NCBI GenBank assembly: GCA_907165065.1
Contig: OU015523.1
Location: 18,413,834-18,477,833, forward strand
Reading direction: 5' to 3'
DNA length: 64,000 nucleotides
From: Caprimulgus europaeus
Lineage: Eukaryota; Chordata; Aves; Caprimulgiformes; Caprimulgidae
The notes beneath the pieces were generated by a model. That model was not told the DNA's origin, made no database searches, and saw nothing but the letters and a program-made list of their open reading frames with translations. This document shows, piece by piece, positions 34,521 through 47,528 of this stretch. Numbering within the stretch: the first letter of the stretch is position 1; each line of letters begins with the position of its first letter. The position numbers and the translations under genes are program-made.

Positions 34521-37500
34521 TTATCTGATAGGGAACAGAGAGTGGAATTTTGTGAAGCAGGGTAGCAAGGAAGGCTCCTGGAGAAGATACTGTAGGGAAA
34601 CATCCTCTAGGAGGAGAGGTCAAGAGGCTGCTTCTTTATTCGGATATTGAAAAGCTATTTATCCAATGCTCAAGAACCCAAGGTAAATACAGAAAGCACA
34701 AACTGAACGCCAGTCAACTTTTCTCATTCCTTCTTTATTTCTTCCAGAAACCAGGCTCTTGGTTTTCTCAGAACATATGTAAGAGAGCTGGCATTCCTTG
34801 TATGAGAACTTGACAGCAAAACCAACTCCTGTGGTACTTCTAATGTTCTCACTATGAACAGAAAATCTGCTGGATACAGTAGGCCTTACTAAAACTGTTT
34901 CCACCTCAGTTTATGTGAGGCATCATTTTACCAGTCTGCTGTCTAAAGAAAGGAACGGTCTTCAACTCACAAAGACACTTGCACATCAGATTTCTATTTT
35001 GATTACTTGTGTCACACGATCTGATTTACTGCTGGACAGAGGCTTGATTGAGATCAGCACAGATCAGTTTAGCTTCATCCTGGTGAACTCCCTCCCCCCA
35101 CCCTTAAGCAACTCTGTAGGACAAGTGTGTCCTGCTTAGCATGACAGTGAGTCATCAGGTTGGCTCAGATTGTCTCCTCATACCTTTGAGATGGATGGTT
35201 AAGATCCAATTGCAGGCCAATTGAAGCATCCAAGGACTCTATTAGGGATCATACACAAGTGTTCACTGCTGTATCAGTTTTCCACCCAGACACATTTATT
35301 TAAGTTGTGACTACCTGTCAAAAGGAAATAGTAGACGCATTCTCTGGTAAGGTTCTGGTTGTTCTGAAATGATGCACCTTTCTTCACAGAGGAGCCCTAA
35401 CCAGAACTATATGCCACTTTGCTTTTGCAGAAGACCATGTACCAGGAGTACAATCCTAATGAAAAAGCATCAGCATCTTATGTTCAGAATTAGGAGGTGG
35501 GAATAAGGCTACTGGGCATTTATGCTTTTCTCTGAGTCAGTATGAAGTACTTCCAAGAAAACCATGCTTGTGACTTTACCTTTCTATGAAAGAGGGACAA
35601 ATAATGCCTCTTTATAATGTATTTGTTATATATTTTATTGTTAGTCTCTACCCTGCCACTCTACCTACTGATCATCATTGCTCCACAAGATGATGGATGT
35701 CTTACTACAGTCCTCACCCTCAACATGGTCACAAAATAATTCTGATTTAATTTGTGCCACTGTGTACCAGAAATGTGAAAATATTGACTCCGTACTCTTT
35801 AGAGAAATGCCAGAATTTCTCACTTAAGGTCAATTTACAGCATGGGGTTAGGTTTAATTGCATTTATTTGCTTAAATAAAACAAACAAAAAAAGATAGCA
35901 CTCTCTCCCACTATATCTGATGTGAATAGAAATGTGAAAGAAGCCTTTGGTAGAAGATTAAAAGATAGTAGCATAGAATGATCTTAAGAAAATATAGGGC
36001 TTTTATTCAGACACTCTCTCTCCTTTGGAAGTTTGGTCACAAGGTGAGGAAAAGAAAATCTGATATTTTGTAGGGAAAGTTCCTCAAATTACTTTTGTAT
36101 AGCTTAAAGTTTTGTGCTATCTGCAGTACCAACTGGGAGTTCAGATATGTCATTTGAATAGTGATGTGCAAGCCTGAACAATTATCATTTACCTATTGTG
36201 CATACTAATTACATGAGTAAGAGATAGCTCTAGGACAGGTGCATGTAACTTTTGAGTACCCAGCTAAAGCCCAGCTTGGCAATGGCAGACCAAGCAGGCT
36301 GCGTCTGTCTGACAGCTTCTCAGAATTTAACTAAATCTAAACTTAACATTGCAATACAGTGAAGCTATTCCTCCAGCTTCCTCTGAGGTGAGGCATTTAG
36401 ATCTGTTATTAAACCACCAAACTGACTTTGTGGGTCCAAGAACGTCTGAGACACACAAAAGAAAGACCAGAACCCCAAGAAAGTTCCTGCAACTGGATGG
36501 TGAAACTTGTTTAAACTGCTCTGTGGTATAATGGGGAAGTTTTCTTTGGCCATCGCTGATGCTTCAGGAGTTTCTTGAAGGGCTTCTTTGTAAGAACATC
36601 TGGGTTGACTGTAGCAATTTCATCATCAGATCTCTAGCAATATTTGCAAAGCTGGTTGTCTCCATGGTTCCAGAATGAGTCATGTAAAGAGCGCTGAGCT
36701 TGTCCTGTGTCAGAGCCTCCCATGTGTGACTGATCCCCTTCTGCTAGCTCACACACCAGACTCCATTTCATGGCTTTTCCTCATCTTTCATGGTTTAGTC
36801 ACATCACAATATTCCTTTACTTGCATGGCAAAAATAACATCTGCAGGAGCTTTCCAACGTCCTGTGATTGAAAATAAGATACAGCAGGGATTCTGTGTAG
36901 GTCTAACATGCATGTGAGGATAACACAAAAGAGTGCCTTCTCACAGCTTTCACAGCAGGTCATTTTGATTGACGTATTTGTAGAGGCTACAGGCTGGATT
37001 GTAGATTCAGCTGGTATGTCAAACCAGATGGCAGAATTTCACCAAGTACACAATGAAATGAGGAATGCAATTCTATGGCTCTCTATGCTTCTAACAGATG
37101 GATGTGAAAGTAAAATACCTCTCCATGATCTCCTTTTCTTTCTGAGGCCCACCTCTATTCCTCTCATCACCTCCTCCCCTCTTCTCTTTCCCCTGTATTT
37201 TCCTTCTCAATTTGTGTATCTCTTCAGCTTCTCCTGTTTTCTGGCTTTTCCACATAACCATCCTTTTCTCTTTCCCTCCATGTCTTTACCTCCTCTAGAT
37301 CTTCTTTGTTGCTCTTATTATTCTATGACCATAGGTGTTCCCAGTACAGAAAGAGCAGAAAATACATGACAAGACATGCAGCTCCAAAAGGGGCTACTGA
37401 AATTTTCTATCCCAGTGTGGAATTAAAAACACAAGAACAGGTCAGGAAATTAATGTATCTTGTGTCATTAGAGGTTTGGCAGAGTTCTCCTGCTATTTTG

Positions 37501-38553
37501 AGAGTATGTTGAACTAGATGGAGTTGATAAACTTTTTTTTCTTGTAATTTTATTCCTTTTTTTCTTTTCCTTTGGTGATTCAGTTAAGGAACTCAAAGAT
37601 GTTTTCCTGGCTCAAAGGAAGCTTTTGTAAGTGTCAGAGACAAAAGAAATACCCCATATGCTGGGCTGGTACAACTAGTTACTCTATATTATAGCTTTCA
37701 AAACAGCAAAACCTATCATTAAGGTTATGTTTGAACTTCTATTATAATCTCCCATTTCAGTGCATGGCCTCAGCTCTGGAGGTAACATTTTTTGGAAAGT
37801 TAGACCAGAATTCCATTGTATATTTCTCAGTTATGCAAGTGAAAAAAGTTTCCCATTGTATGATGTGTTTAGATGCTTTTTGCTCAAGGAATATTAATAA
37901 TAATAATAAAATAAATAGAGGAATTTTGAAATGTGATATTAATCCTGAACCATACTAAAACAAATCTCTGCAGCAAAAGCGACTACCATCTTTTAAATGT
38001 AGCCTTCTACCTACTGTGTGTACTTCCCCAGCAGCATGTAACTGTCTATATAAAGAAGGCAGATGAAGGAAGCAGTAAAAGCATCCTTCTCTTTCCACAG
38101 AGCTACAAGAGGCACCAACACTGCTGCAGGGCTGTTAGTGTATCCAGCACATTTTAATTTAAAATTTGGATACCCCTGAATGTAGTATTGCGGTCCTCCA
38201 AACCATGCTTCAGAGTTTGACCCTAGACCTGTAGATGTTAAGTTGTGCATAAATACAGGAGAACACACCATCTGCCATTAAATGCAGCAGAAGTGAAAGA
38301 AAAAAATATAAAATGTGTTCAAAAAACCCTGGTTGTTAGGACCAGAGTTGTTCAAAATATAAGAGATTTTCTTGGCTACAGACTAAACAGAAGGACCTTG
38401 TTTACATTATTTTTGGCAGGGCGGCAGGTGTATGGTAGAGCTGACTGCAAACCTTCTGGGAGAAATAAAATGCACAAAGGTCTGCTTTGCCTCTGGGAAG
38501 CCTAGATAGCCGGCCTCTGCCGAAATGCATTTGCTACTGGTCTTGAACTCCCC
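34521..38553. other. Gene-free stretch
   Basis: No supported exon. Contains a pyrimidine-rich block at 37,120-37,320 and an (AAT)n-like stretch near 37,890-37,915. Confidence 0.4.
37120..37320 (+). repeat. Pyrimidine-rich (C+T) block
   Basis: About 200 bases are dominated by C and T on the plus strand, with the same texture as the other such blocks. Confidence 0.55.
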
Positions 38554-39510
38554 TCAAACGCATCTCTGCTGTACCAGGCACCACTGAGGGATTCCCACCG
38601 TCCGTCCTGCCTTGCTTTGAGCCCTGGCTATTTCAAGGGCTTCTCCCCTCAGCCACCATCCAGCTCTTTGTGGCAATCCTGTGTTTCTTCTCAAATACTG
38701 ACCAAAACTGTGACGGGAGAGAAACCAGTGGCGAGGTCGGCTCAGCAGTGGGCAGTGTGTGTCTCCGCTCGTTGGACCATTGCCCTGCGGAGACGTGAGC
38801 CAATTCACCCGGAGCCCCTTCAGGCTGCTCTGTGCCAGGACTCCCTCAGGGCTCCGTGCCATGGAGGCAGCAACAGTCCCTTTGCAATGGCAGAGGGAGG
38901 GTGATGAAGGTGGGATGGGTGGCCTGAGGAGAGTCACTTGGGCTCCAGGGAGTTGACCAATGCAGCCTTCCCTGGGCGAGGAAAGGAGCCAGGTAGGCAC
39001 AGCAAGGAGGAGGTGTCCCCCTCTCCTCCAGCTGCCCCCATGGTGGCCCTGTGCCCTGAGACAGCCCTCAGGCTGCCAGGGCAACATGGCCGCAGAGCAG
39101 AGGGCAGCAGCGTGAGGCAGGAGGAGCAGCAGCAGCCCGGGTGGGCAGAGGCAAGGCCCATGCCTGGGGCCACAGCACGGGTTGCCAAGGCCTGCTGGGT
39201 GGGGATGGTCAGATGGTGTTGCACCCCCGGCCTCAGGGCTCTCTGCAGCCTGGGGCGAGCCAGAGGGAGAGCAGCCATAGTGGCCTACACATGCTGGCTG
39301 GGCCCAGTGGCCTCCTCTCGGTGGGCCCCGCCATGGCGCAGGAGCAGAGCCCACCTGAGGGGATGCCTGTCAGTCCCGGTGCTGGGGGAAAGGTGTGGAG
39401 CTGCGACTGGTTTCTGGAGCCAGAGCGGGGCTTTGGTGTGAGGTGGGCAATAAGCCATGCGGGCTGTGCCGGAGCAGGGTCTGTGCACACATGGAGACAC
39501 TTGAGAAACT
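38554..39510. other. GC-rich but CpG-poor block, unexplained
   Basis: Seen: about 950 bases much richer in G+C than either flank, yet with only about two dozen CpGs in the core, far below the number expected from composition. It is therefore not a CpG island like 6,240-6,910. Open frames run on both strands (266 codons on minus, 39,354-38,554; 167 codons on plus, 38,938-39,441). Such opposing frames are expected when stop codons are rare. The protein texture is low-complexity Pro/Ala/Gly/Arg with no domain recognised. An ATTAAA occurs at about 39,517, just past the right edge. Possible explanations: a methylated former CpG island, an unclassified GC-rich repeat, a processed-transcript remnant or a non-coding exon. 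Confidence 0.5.
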
Positions 39511-42500
39511 TTAAGTATTAAAACCTGAGCTGTCTCTGGAACTCAGACATCAGCTGCCAGACCCCTAGCTCTCATCCACGCAGTCTTTCACAGGGGCCCT
39601 CTTTGCTCTTCGTGCCCGATGACTGGAAGAAGGTCTTTGTGAAGACCTGAGAAATCGTCAGAAGTGTGGACATGGTGCAGAAGTTCCCTCACGAGCCACA
39701 AATGCCCTCAGCTGCCCCTGACCTCACACCTCTTGTGACATTAAAATTGCAGAGTGTGAGATCAGACATGTGGCAACAGATAGGGTCACAGCCATCATTA
39801 CTTGCTCTGAAAATGGTTTCATGGTGCGCAGCCACCTCGCTGTAGCTGCCTGCTGATGTAGGCAGCAGCTGAATCTGTTTTTTCAGGCTAACAAATTTAG
39901 ACTTAGACAGCACTGACTCAGGCTGACTGCCTACTTCTTTTTAGGGCTTTGTTCCCAAAGCTAATGCCTGTCCTGAATGCTTTTTAGTACTAACAACTTC
40001 CCCTGCAGAGCAGTTTCAAACCTGTTAGGGTTGTGCAGAGTTCGCAAGCTCCACAGGAGGGAGTCTTTACCTATATTTAAATACCGCACCTATCTGCTAA
40101 AGGTATTTGTCACCTACAGTAACGATTGGTAACGGCCGATTCCTGCTTTTTTTGGCAAAAGATGGTGGATCAAATGGGATTGTACACTCTTTGGTCAAAG
40201 TGGCCCAGGCCTCTGGACTTGAGTCTGGCAAACTTGGAAAGTCTATGAAAAAAATTACACACACAGAGTAGCATCACTGGTTGTTTTACAGTGAAGGGTG
40301 AAGCTCAGTTTTCTGCTAGAAATTAGAAAGTTACTGCTTTCCCTTTTCCCTCCTGTGAATTTATGACAGGAATTTAACTTTACTATGTGTTAGGTAAAAG
40401 AGACTAAGAAGACCCAAAATCTGACTAAAAAAAGAAGAGTCCTGGGAATAAAAAAAACAACTGCGAGATGAGAAGCAAAGCTTCTAACTGTGGACAGTGC
40501 AGGATATTTCTGAGAAGACAAGAGCAGCATTTGCTGTTGGCAACATTTGGCAGTGTAGTGCTGACCTGAGCTGGGGAGCTGAGGAGCAACAACTGCTTCA
40601 GATGATGGAGGTGTACACATAGCAACAGGCAGCTCCAGTAGAAGGACACACAGCTTCTTCATCCACCCAGTGCTGGCCTTCCTGATCACAGGTGAGACGG
40701 AATTTAGAGCAAAATTGTGAAGGTGGAATTTAACCATATAGTCATACTGTGCAAAGGGGAGGCGAAAGTTGCAAGTTAAAAGAGAGAGCTACAGCAAACA
40801 AGGGACCTAGAGTGCAGGAACCAGCAATGACAGCTGCAGTCTGCAGCGCAGCTTGGGAAGGGAATAGGTGGTAGATTTGAAGGAATTCTAAGGCAGCCAA
40901 CAGAGACTGATTGAGAACCTCCAAGGAGGTTTGGCTGGGGAACGGGTCCAGATAAAACAGGGAGCCTATGGAACATTAATGTCTGCCACGTTTAAAGTTT
41001 AATGTTCCTGGTGGAGAATGCTTTGATACTACTGCCTTCAGAAGATTTGAGAAATGTTATAAACCTACCTGTTTTAAGGGCACACTTCAAGTCACATCTC
41101 TGTACCTGGGTTTTCTTTGCTTTTACTGAGACAATGGTAATGGAAAATTAATTTGTATGCACACTCTTGCTGTGAAACAGAGAAGGACAGCAGTAGCCTT
41201 AATGATTCTTAAAGTCACAAGTCAGTGAAAAGATTTTTTTAAAGGGGATTTCTTAAAGTGGTTTTCCATTTCTAGCTCATCTAAATCTTGAATTAGCAAG
41301 TGGTTTTCTTTATAGATGATCAGAGTTCCTTTTCCACTTGCAGGTTGGCAAATACGTATGGTACATAAAAATGTCCTATTCCTAATTTAAGTGCAATTGA
41401 CAATGGGGCTTTCCATACAGGGAATTTATAGGGGCTTGATAGTACAAAATAGGTATTTCAAGCTCTGCTTAGAATAGAATAAAAGATGGAAAGCCCAGAT
41501 GCACAGTCTGGTGGTCACTGCAAGAATCAGGCATAGCTCCTATCTTATCTGCCTGCTCTGACAGCCAAGATCTTTCTTCCCCAGGCATTCTAATGTATAC
41601 TCTGATAACTAAGCAGAACAGAAATGGTATTTCTCTCCCTAAAAGGCCTCTCCTCTTTCCTCTCTCATTTCTCCACCTGCAGCTACTCTTCTGATAGGCA
41701 CTTCTCCTTCAGCACAGTGCTTTCTATCAGATCAGGTTTTGCTAGATGCTCCAGAGAGTAGTGTAACCCCTGCCCTATGCTGATGGATTGAATAAAGCCA
41801 CTAATCGTTAAGTGAAAGTTACACCAGAGATTGTATGGAGTGAAAGGAGGGGGCAGTTTTCTGCCTCTAAGGCCTGGCAGATTTCACAACAAAACAGCTG
41901 GCTTCAAGACATGGGTGCTGATGGAATACATTAATTACTGTCGTCAAGGTTTTAGACACACTTGTGTGCTGCTGGTAATACCAGCATGCAGGATTATCAG
42001 AGAAATTGCCTGTAAAAAAGAAAAAAAAGTGGAGAAGGGAAGAAAGGAAATTGGACAAAAGGTTGTCTCATTCAGGCCCACACTGTATTTGCATGGGCAG
42101 TCTCATCCGCTTTGACCAGTGCCTTCCTTCTCCTCCCCATGGTTTCCACAACAGATGAACAGAGTTTCTCTGAACATAGTGAAATAACTCAAGGCCTTTT
42201 CTGTCCTTATCTTTGTAAGTATTTGTACAATAGCAAAAGTCTACTGGGTGATTCATAGTGAGATAAATTAGAGCCAGCCTTCCCTGTTAGATTTTCATAG
42301 AGTTTAATGGCAGCTTGGCTACAGTCTGTAAAAACAAGCAGTGGGGAAGGTACTTGTGGATTTGCAGGAAGACTAGCTCTCTTCATCACCTACTGCCTCT
42401 AAGCATGTTATTGTAGGGTGTTGGTGTAGGAAAGAGATGGAAGCGAAGGTGCAGCTCTATCCAGCTTTCAAGAGATGCACATGTGGAGGCAAAGATACTG

Positions 42501-42541
42501 TCTGGAGACTGCTACACTGTGCTCCCGTCCACTAGGAACTT
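39511..42541. other. Gene-free stretch
   Basis: No supported exon, repeat or RNA gene recognised. A few retained CpGs occur near 40,120-40,140. Confidence 0.4.
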
Positions 42542-42735
42542 CACAGAATCATAGAATGGTTTGAATTGGAAGGGACCTTAAAGCTCATCCAGTTCCAACC
42601 CCCAAGCTATCAGCAGGGACACCTTCCACTAGACCAAAGGTTGCTCAAAGCCTCATCCAACTTGGCCTTGAACAACTCCGAGGAGGGGGCATCCACAACT
42701 TCTCTGGGCAACCTGTTCCAGTTCCAGCAACCTCC
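42542..42735 (-). mobile_element. CR1 LINE 3' fragment
   Basis: Starts with the reversed tail (CACAGAATCATAGAATGG), then GGGACCTTAAAGCTCATCC and the reversed block covering 'GACACCTTCCACTAGACCA', and fades near the reversed 'GGCACAGGTTGCCC' region. It belongs to the same subgroup as 11,373-11,635. The open frame at 42,566-42,829 is a by-product of this repeat. Confidence 0.95.
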
Positions 42736-45483
42736 TGAGATGCCTGTATCCCATAGACAATTTTTGAAGCTTTATAAGATGATGACTTGTCTAGATTTGC
42801 TACTTGGTAGACCAGGTTGGGTAGTCTAGAGAGCTCCAGATAGGATACTACACTGGAGAATATGTATGTTCCTCAGCTGGAGGCAGGCCATAGCATGGTA
42901 GGTTAATAATTTCTAGGTTGAGAATACTGCGCTATTTCAGATGGTGCCTTCTACCATTCTTATATCTGAATCAGGTCCCACATGACAAATCAAATGTTAT
43001 CCTTCTCATCCCCAGGTACTGGGAGTTATCGAAGTGCTCACTGTGTGGAAAGCCTCTTGACCTGCAAGGCAGTGGTGCTTGGATGATGTGTCACAGGGAC
43101 ACTGTCATTTTGGTTGGATTTGATGTTCTGTTAGAGGGGCCCTGAGCAAAGGCATGTCCTGACAGCCAGTTCACCATGGTTGAGCCATGTAAATCAATTT
43201 CTAGTGTGTTTTAGCCTCCTTTTCCCAGGTTATATAAAATGTGCCTTTCTCACTTTTGCTTGGAGCAGGCTGGTGGTTTATGCTGAATAAGCATTTGCCT
43301 AGGGCTAGTCTCAGTCCTAGTTAAAGTCATCCAACTGGTGGCTGCAGCTTGTGTCACTCTGCCTGGCATGTCAGAAGCAGGGATAAGGCTGAAGGCTACA
43401 AGGTCAGACCCTCGCAGCTGTAAGCCCCTGCCCTGTTGTGGCCTGGGGTAGGTTTCCCAAACCTGACTGTGGCTATTTGAGGGACAAAACCTGGCATGTT
43501 GTAGCCAAGCTGAGTTGTGGTTTGTTCAGTAGTCAAAGCTGATTCCAGGTTTCCTTCTGCAGTGTGGTAGAACTTTGTATTTCTGTCTCATTTCTACTGA
43601 GATCTTGAAATGATATGGGAAAATATTTTTACCCTCAGTCTATACAGAAGCAAGCTGAGACAAGGCTACATTTGCAAAGTCATTGAATCATCCTGTGGGA
43701 GAACTGGGAGTAAATGTCACAAGTTTCTGGCATTCAGTTCACCTGCTAGACACCATGGCTTACCTTTAAGTTCAGAGGTAGTGGCAAGTCTTGCTGTTTT
43801 CCAGTGGAACACGCAGGCATCTGGTGAGGCTGAAGGGAGCTGCTAGCTTTGTAGTTCAGAGCAAGGGTGTCTCTGTGGCCCTGTGGAGCTGTTCATTACT
43901 AAGCTGAGCTGCCTCCTTTTAAGCCCCACCTGCAACTTTACGTGCAGCAGGGTAGAGGTCAGGCCACAACACTCCAACTGGTCATTAAGAGAAAAAGCAA
44001 TTGACCTTTTTTGCTTGTGTTAACTTTGCTGATCTCCAACCCCAGTGTTTATTTTAAAAAAGATTCTGTCACTGCTACTGCACCAAGGAGACAGAATAAT
44101 GCCATTAACATTGTTTGTTTTGGTTGGAGGAAAAACACTCTGAACCTGTAACAAATATCTTCTTGTTAGCAATGGTAAATGTATAATTAGGACAGACTCT
44201 CCAGTTATTTTAATGAGATTTCAGTTTCCTCTCTCTCTCTTGCTGTCGCTCTCTTTCCCATTTTTAATGAGATACCAATTTCCTCCCTTCTCGTTTGCAG
44301 ATGCCTTTCCAATAAAACAGACAGCTTTGATTTTCATCTTAGCGTGCATTCTTAGCCTTAATTTATTCGTCTACATAAGTTGCCCACTGCACTCTCAATG
44401 TGCTAAACGGCTGTTAATCGCTGAAAAATTAACAAGGTGTTTAACGCCCCCCAAAAAGGCTAAAAAAATCTTTTTCTTGTTAGGTGGAAAGACTTGTCTT
44501 TTTCTCACATGGCTGAAGCTCAACTAATTCTAGTCATCAAGAGCAACACAGGACACCTTTTTGCAACTGCACCCTATCTCTCCTCTGCTACACTGCTTCT
44601 ACTCTGTACCTACTACTCTATCTTTCCCCAGACCTCTCACCTAGCCTCCTCCCTTATAAGCCATGAAGAAATCCTGCACTTTCCTTTTGTAAAATTGACT
44701 CTAGGCCAGTTTATTTTAATTGCAGAAATGCTGTCAGTTTGTGGGCAGCCTGGCAGACCCTGGAAGATTTGTAGGTGTTGAAGGCAGGAAGAGAGGGACC
44801 TTTCTCAGCGTAGCTGATTCAGTACAACCTATTCTTCCCCTGAGGTTTGGGGAGATGCAGCCTTGGCAAGTTTAGTCAGTAAACTGTTTATTTATGAAAA
44901 GTTATTTTTATTTCACTTAAATAGCTCTTTAAGACTTGCAGAAATCCTGAAACAGTATGGAGTAGAGATCACCTTGTGGCAAAGAATCTGAGCTTTATGT
45001 TTTATTCAGCCCAACTACCATATGAGATTTTCTGTAGGTTTGATGTGTCATTTCTGGTATCTGACATGTGCCATCTCGGAGTGCTAACTCAACAGTTCTT
45101 ATCTCTGCAGAGCTGAGCTGGCTCCATGTTTGGATTTTGTCTCATGTCCAAGAAAGATGGATGGTAGCTGTTGCAATCAGTAACTGGCCATGGGCTGTGC
45201 ACAGCCCCTGATGATGCCGGATGTGCTGAAAATACTGTGTTACAGGAAATAGTCCTGCTGACTTCTTCTGTAGCATTTTCCCTCTCACTCTGTTACAGAA
45301 GGAGAAGTAGCTTGTGCTCATTGTCTCATCTCAGTTTTACTCAAATGTTGTAATACTGTGGAATCAGAAAACCTTTTACTTCCTTTCTTTCTAAACAAGT
45401 AATTTTCTGTAAGACTCCTCTTCTTGGCTGCTATGCCTCAGTAAAACTGAAGTCATTGGAGTCTATAGAAAAGTAGGAAGGTC
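42736..45483. other. Gene-free stretch
   Basis: No supported exon. Contains the candidate element at 44,275-44,475 and a short pyrimidine-rich stretch at about 44,560-44,660. Confidence 0.4.
44275..44475. promoter_or_regulatory. Candidate conserved non-coding element with retained CpGs
   Basis: AT-rich, non-repetitive DNA that keeps at least five isolated CpGs (AGCGTG, TTCGTC, AACGGC, ATCGCT, AACGCC). It has homeodomain-like cores (CTTAATTTATT, TGTTAATCGC, AAAATTAACAAGG). CpG survival at this base composition is unusual in this window. Confidence 0.35.
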
Positions 45484-45565
45484 ATATTCTGAAACCTTCC
45501 AAAATTCTCTGTAGGAGACTAGACGAAATGGCCAAATTGCTTTCTAATCTCAGTTCTGTGAATTT
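45484..45565 (+). mobile_element. Ancient CR1-type LINE 3' end
   Basis: AGGAGACTAGACGAAATGGC followed by a degenerate '...CTTTCTAATCTCAGTTCTGTGAATT' matches the 3' end of the older reptile-type CR1, as at 18,140-18,408. Confidence 0.55.
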
Positions 45566-47199
45566 ACAATTATGTTCCCATGACTTCTTAAAATGGAGTT
45601 TGAATCAGCCCAGGACGTGAGCTACCAGCAATCTCTACACTTTGACCAGTTCACAAAATGGACAATACTTGGAATTTGAACTTAAAATCATTAAGTCTTT
45701 AATTCTAAGGGTGTTATCTGAATGACCCAAAATTAGAGGGAAAAATTAACCCACATCTGATTTATCAGAGTCAGATTTAAAACATATGCTGCCTGAGGGA
45801 CTTAATCTCTTGGAGAGTTTGGTCATAGGTGATAAGAATTTGCATTGTTTCTCCTAGGCCTATACAGATGTGTTTAACCAAAGCACTAAGAATGTGTTGG
45901 CAAATGCCCAGGCTGAGGCAGGTGCATTTGTGTGTAGAGCTCCAGCTGAACGGTGCAGCCAAGGAGAACAAGCCAAGGCGAATCCACTACCTGTAAGATC
46001 TGTGAGCAAGGTCAGAGAGAGCAGCAGGGCAGAGGAGCCTGCAAGGAGAACATGGCTTCACTAGGAGTTATCTAATGAACCTAACATCATAATATGAAAT
46101 CATTGTATTGTCCCATGCTGGGGCACCCGATTTCTGCTTGTATCCAAAAGACTCTTTGTGAACAGTGGGCTTTTTATGCAACCCCCTTACTTACACATAG
46201 GTCTTCTGTTGCTTTAGTTGAAATTTTATTGAGTTACTCACTTGTATCCATGCTATTAGGCTCAAGAAAGGGTGCTGATGTTTGGGCAGGGTGGATGGGG
46301 GAGGCAGCTGTGCAGCTGCAGGGCTGTTAATGCCCAGCATGATCCAGGAGAGCACAGATTTCAGGTGGTGCTGCTGAGGGCAACACAGTCACCTATGGTG
46401 AGTGAATCCACACTTTTTTCTACTGGCGTTACTTAGTCCTTTACTAGAGGAAGCTAATCTATACCAGGATAAGCATAAAGTGTGACTGTATCCACAGCTG
46501 AGGCAATAATTCAAAGATAAAAATAAATTCAAGCCTCTAACCAAAACAGTTTATGCTGGTACAGAAATGTATGTCCAACAGGGTCAAATATGTAAACCAC
46601 AGGGAAAGATTATTATTATTGTCAATGTTTTTTAGGTGCTTAGGTGAAGTCCATTCTGTTCTGCATGTGAAAGAGACTTTGGGAAGAATCCTTAAAAGCC
46701 AACATCCTATTTACTCAGAGTAGGGCAAAACAGGCATATGTAAGTTTCTGTAATAACAAGTTCACTTAATAACAATAGTGTTCTGAAGAAAAATTCTGCC
46801 TTCTCTTCCTTTCTGTCCTGGTGCATATATTCCTCAGAGCCATCCCTTCCAGCTCCCACTCTCCATGAAAATGAACTCTATATATAATTGTTCACCTTAG
46901 CACAGATAATTTGGATCTTCTGGATGAAAAATACCACAAAGGTAGAACAGAAAAAGAAGTAATAATCAGTCATTCAAAATTAATTGTCCTTTTTATGGCC
47001 ATTTTGCTGGAAATACAGGAGGCACAAAGACTGAGGTCTCTTAAGATATGGGCAGAGGGGATCTCTGTCAATCATAATAAGCGACATTGGCTGGGTAGTT
47101 CTGAGAAATCTCGAGACTCCATTCCTGTGAAGACTGCAATACCGTAGTCAGACAGCTTTAAACTCTCACCACTAGTATAAGCTAAATGAAAACTAAGGT

Positions 47200-47528
47200 G
47201 TCATTCAGAGTTGAAAATAGAGAATTCTTTAATGATGAAAGCTGTAACAAGAGTTGGAGGCTCAGAGTTCAGGTCACTAAAATTCAGAATTAAAATTTTA
47301 ACCATAATAATAATGAACCATTGTAGCATTTTACCTAGGGACATCATAAATTCTCTGCCAGTTGAAGTCTTTTAGTGGAGACTCATTGTCTTTTTAAAAG
47401 GTATGCTTTGATTCTGTCACAAATTAATGATTGAGATGAAGCAATCGCTTGACAAAATTTTTTTCAGTCTGTTATATAAAAGTCGAACTAAATAATCACA
47501 AAGTTCCCTTCTAGACTCTATAAATCTA
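47200..47528 (+). mobile_element. Ancient CR1-type LINE 3' fragment
   Basis: Consensus blocks in order, strongly diverged: ACCTAGGGACATCATAAATT, GCCAGTTGAAGTCTTTTAG, AAGGTATGCTTTGATTC, GTCGAACTAAATAATCACAA and a TTCCCTTCTAGACTCTATAA end. It is the same older CR1 type as 18,140-18,408. Confidence 0.75.

Noticed and set aside
36908-37369. 153-codon plus-strand frame
   Set aside because: Half of it is the pyrimidine-rich block, which removes stops and yields Leu/Pro/Phe/Ser-rich text.
38554-39354. 266-codon minus-strand frame in the GC-rich block
   Set aside because: Opposing long frames coexist, composition is low-complexity and there is no domain or splice support.
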